Below, one piece after another: positions 6,164 to 6,752 of a stretch of DNA of 6,752 nt (position 1 is its first letter; the number at the start of each line of letters is the position of its first letter). The stretch is taken from the NCBI GenBank assembly GCA_902478985.1, contig CABSNH010000085.1, forward strand, positions 1 to 6,752. Direction: 5' to 3'. Origin of the DNA: an uncultured Collinsella sp. GTDB taxonomy: Bacteria > Actinomycetota > Coriobacteriia > Coriobacteriales > Coriobacteriaceae. Below the pieces are notes generated by a model that made no database searches, was not told the DNA's origin, and saw only the letters and a program-made list of their open reading frames with translations. The position numbers were made by a program, and so were the translations under genes.

Positions 6164-6634
6164 ATGGACGATAAGACCTCCGACAATTCGTATGAGCCGC
6201 TGCAGAACGATAGTTCTGCCTATTCACAGCCCATACGCTACCATCGTCCCCATATTTCCCAAGAGCCCATTAACGATGCGGAACCTGAATATGTAACTCG
6301 AAATCGTTATCAAACCCTTGAAGAAACTCAATCGGGTCGCAGACACATGGGAGTCGACTCGAGCGATCCGGTGTATCTAAAAGATGCCCCCTTATCCAAA
6401 AACAGCGCATGCAGCCAGGAGCAAACACAAACACCCACTAAGCAACATCGTAGAGGGCCCCGTCCCAAGCAAACTCTAACGCATTCCGCCCGCTATCTCG
6501 AGACGCCTAAGCAGGGGAAATCGATATTTACATCGTCAAACAGACGGCGCAAACAGCACCGCCTCCAAATCGCGCTCTTGATCATTGCCGTCGTGGCAAT
6601 CGCGCTGGTCATTCATTTTATTTTCTTCAAATAG
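6164..6634 (+). CDS. Hypothetical protein with C-terminal membrane anchor
   Basis: I do not recognise this 156-residue protein. Residues 1-126 are hydrophilic, rich in Ser, Gln, Thr, Pro and charged residues and probably largely disordered; there is no signal peptide. A basic cluster RRRKQHR (127-133) leads into a single hydrophobic segment (about 134-155, LQIALLIIAVVAIALVIHFIFF) ending one residue before the C-terminus. This is a tail-anchored layout with the long N-terminal part predicted to stay in the cytoplasm by the positive-inside rule. AAGGG four bases before the ATG is an acceptable but close ribosome binding site. Codon use is less GC-rich than in ftsH or tilS. It is divergent from hsp20 and followed by a hairpin terminator, so it is probably transcribed alone. 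No catalytic motif is visible and the function is unknown. Confidence 0.75.
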   Translation: MDDKTSDNSYEPLQNDSSAYSQPIRYHRPHISQEPINDAEPEYVTRNRYQTLEETQSGRRHMGVDSSDPVYLKDAPLSKNSACSQEQTQTPTKQHRRGPRPKQTLTHSARYLETPKQGKSIFTSSNRRRKQHRLQIALLIIAVVAIALVIHFIFFK

Positions 6635-6686
6635 AGAAGGCTATTAAGCCATAGAGGCGTTTAGCCAATATCGACCAAACACAAAA

Positions 6687-6714
6687 AAGGGGGAGGTCGC
6701 GAGGCCTCCCCCTT
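6687..6714. terminator. GNRA-capped terminator, strongest on the minus strand
   Basis: AAGGGGGAGG (6687-6696) pairs with CCTCCCCCTT (6705-6714); adding a U-G and a C-G pair closes the stem on a GCGA tetraloop (6699-6702), a GNRA type. Read on the minus strand it is followed by six T residues (plus-strand A at 6683-6688, partly in the stem); on the plus strand the T-run is poor. It probably ends both the membrane-protein gene and a minus-strand gene entering from the right. Confidence 0.85.
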
Positions 6715-6752
6715 CTACATTCCCAATGGCGGCTCGGTGCCGTCCACCGGTC
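6715..6752 (-). CDS. Probable 3' end of a gene entering from the right edge
   Basis: On the minus strand the frame from the edge reads PVDGTEPPLGM and ends in TAG at 6717-6715, directly against the terminator stem whose T-run also faces the minus strand. The peptide reads like a natural C-terminus and the position fits a convergent neighbour. With only about 11 codons no product can be named. A plus-strand ATG at 6725 opens a frame to the edge but has no ribosome binding site, so I prefer the minus-strand reading. Confidence 0.4.
   Translation of the reverse strand, partial: PVDGTEPPLGM

Noticed and set aside
6066..6296. Plus-strand open frame of 76 codons before and overlapping the membrane-protein gene
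   Set aside because: It lies in a different frame over the promoter-like region and the 5' part of the 6164 gene, has no ribosome binding site and an unremarkable translation.
6639..6650. GGCT-ATTA-AGCC hairpin just after the 6164 gene
   Set aside because: Only a 4-bp stem without a T-run; the much stronger hairpin at 6687-6714 explains termination.

Overview
The window looks like an ordinary chromosomal stretch from a moderately GC-rich bacterium. The gene order tilS-hpt-ftsH, the high-GC codon use and the mix of housekeeping genes suggest Actinomycetota, and most likely class Coriobacteriia (Collinsella-like). That placement is an inference from style and gene order, not from a marker gene.

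Layout, left to right. Positions 1-104 hold no confident gene, though the minus strand may carry the edge of a coding region. A strong hairpin at 105-140 terminates a minus-strand operon that reads from right to left: tilS (tRNA-Ile lysidine synthetase, 4526-2988), hpt (hypoxanthine phosphoribosyltransferase, 2840-2292) and ftsH (membrane AAA+ zinc protease, 2290-152). The hpt stop and the ftsH start are one base apart, and the ftsH Shine-Dalgarno lies inside the last hpt codons, so these two are probably translationally coupled. A candidate internal promoter precedes hpt. Divergent from tilS, with only 48 bases between start codons, is a WalJ/YycJ-type metallo-beta-lactamase-fold hydrolase (4575-5384, plus). 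A perfect 14-bp hairpin at 5391-5422 separates it from the convergent small heat shock protein gene (5886-5455, minus).

Upstream of hsp20 lies a 277-base AT-rich divergent region (5887-6163) with near-direct repeats and inverted repeats. On its far side is an unrecognised 156-residue protein with a single C-terminal membrane segment (6164-6634, plus). A GNRA-capped hairpin at 6687-6714 follows. Its T-run faces the minus strand, where a coding region appears to end at 6715 after entering from beyond the right edge.

Functionally, the window combines translation fidelity (TilS), purine salvage (Hpt), membrane protein quality control (FtsH), aggregation protection (Hsp20) and a probable nuclease-like hydrolase (WalJ family). 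No mobile element, CRISPR array, tRNA or rRNA is visible. I did not find a clearly new system. The least explained parts are the repeat-rich hsp20/membrane-protein divergent region and the orphan tail-anchored protein.
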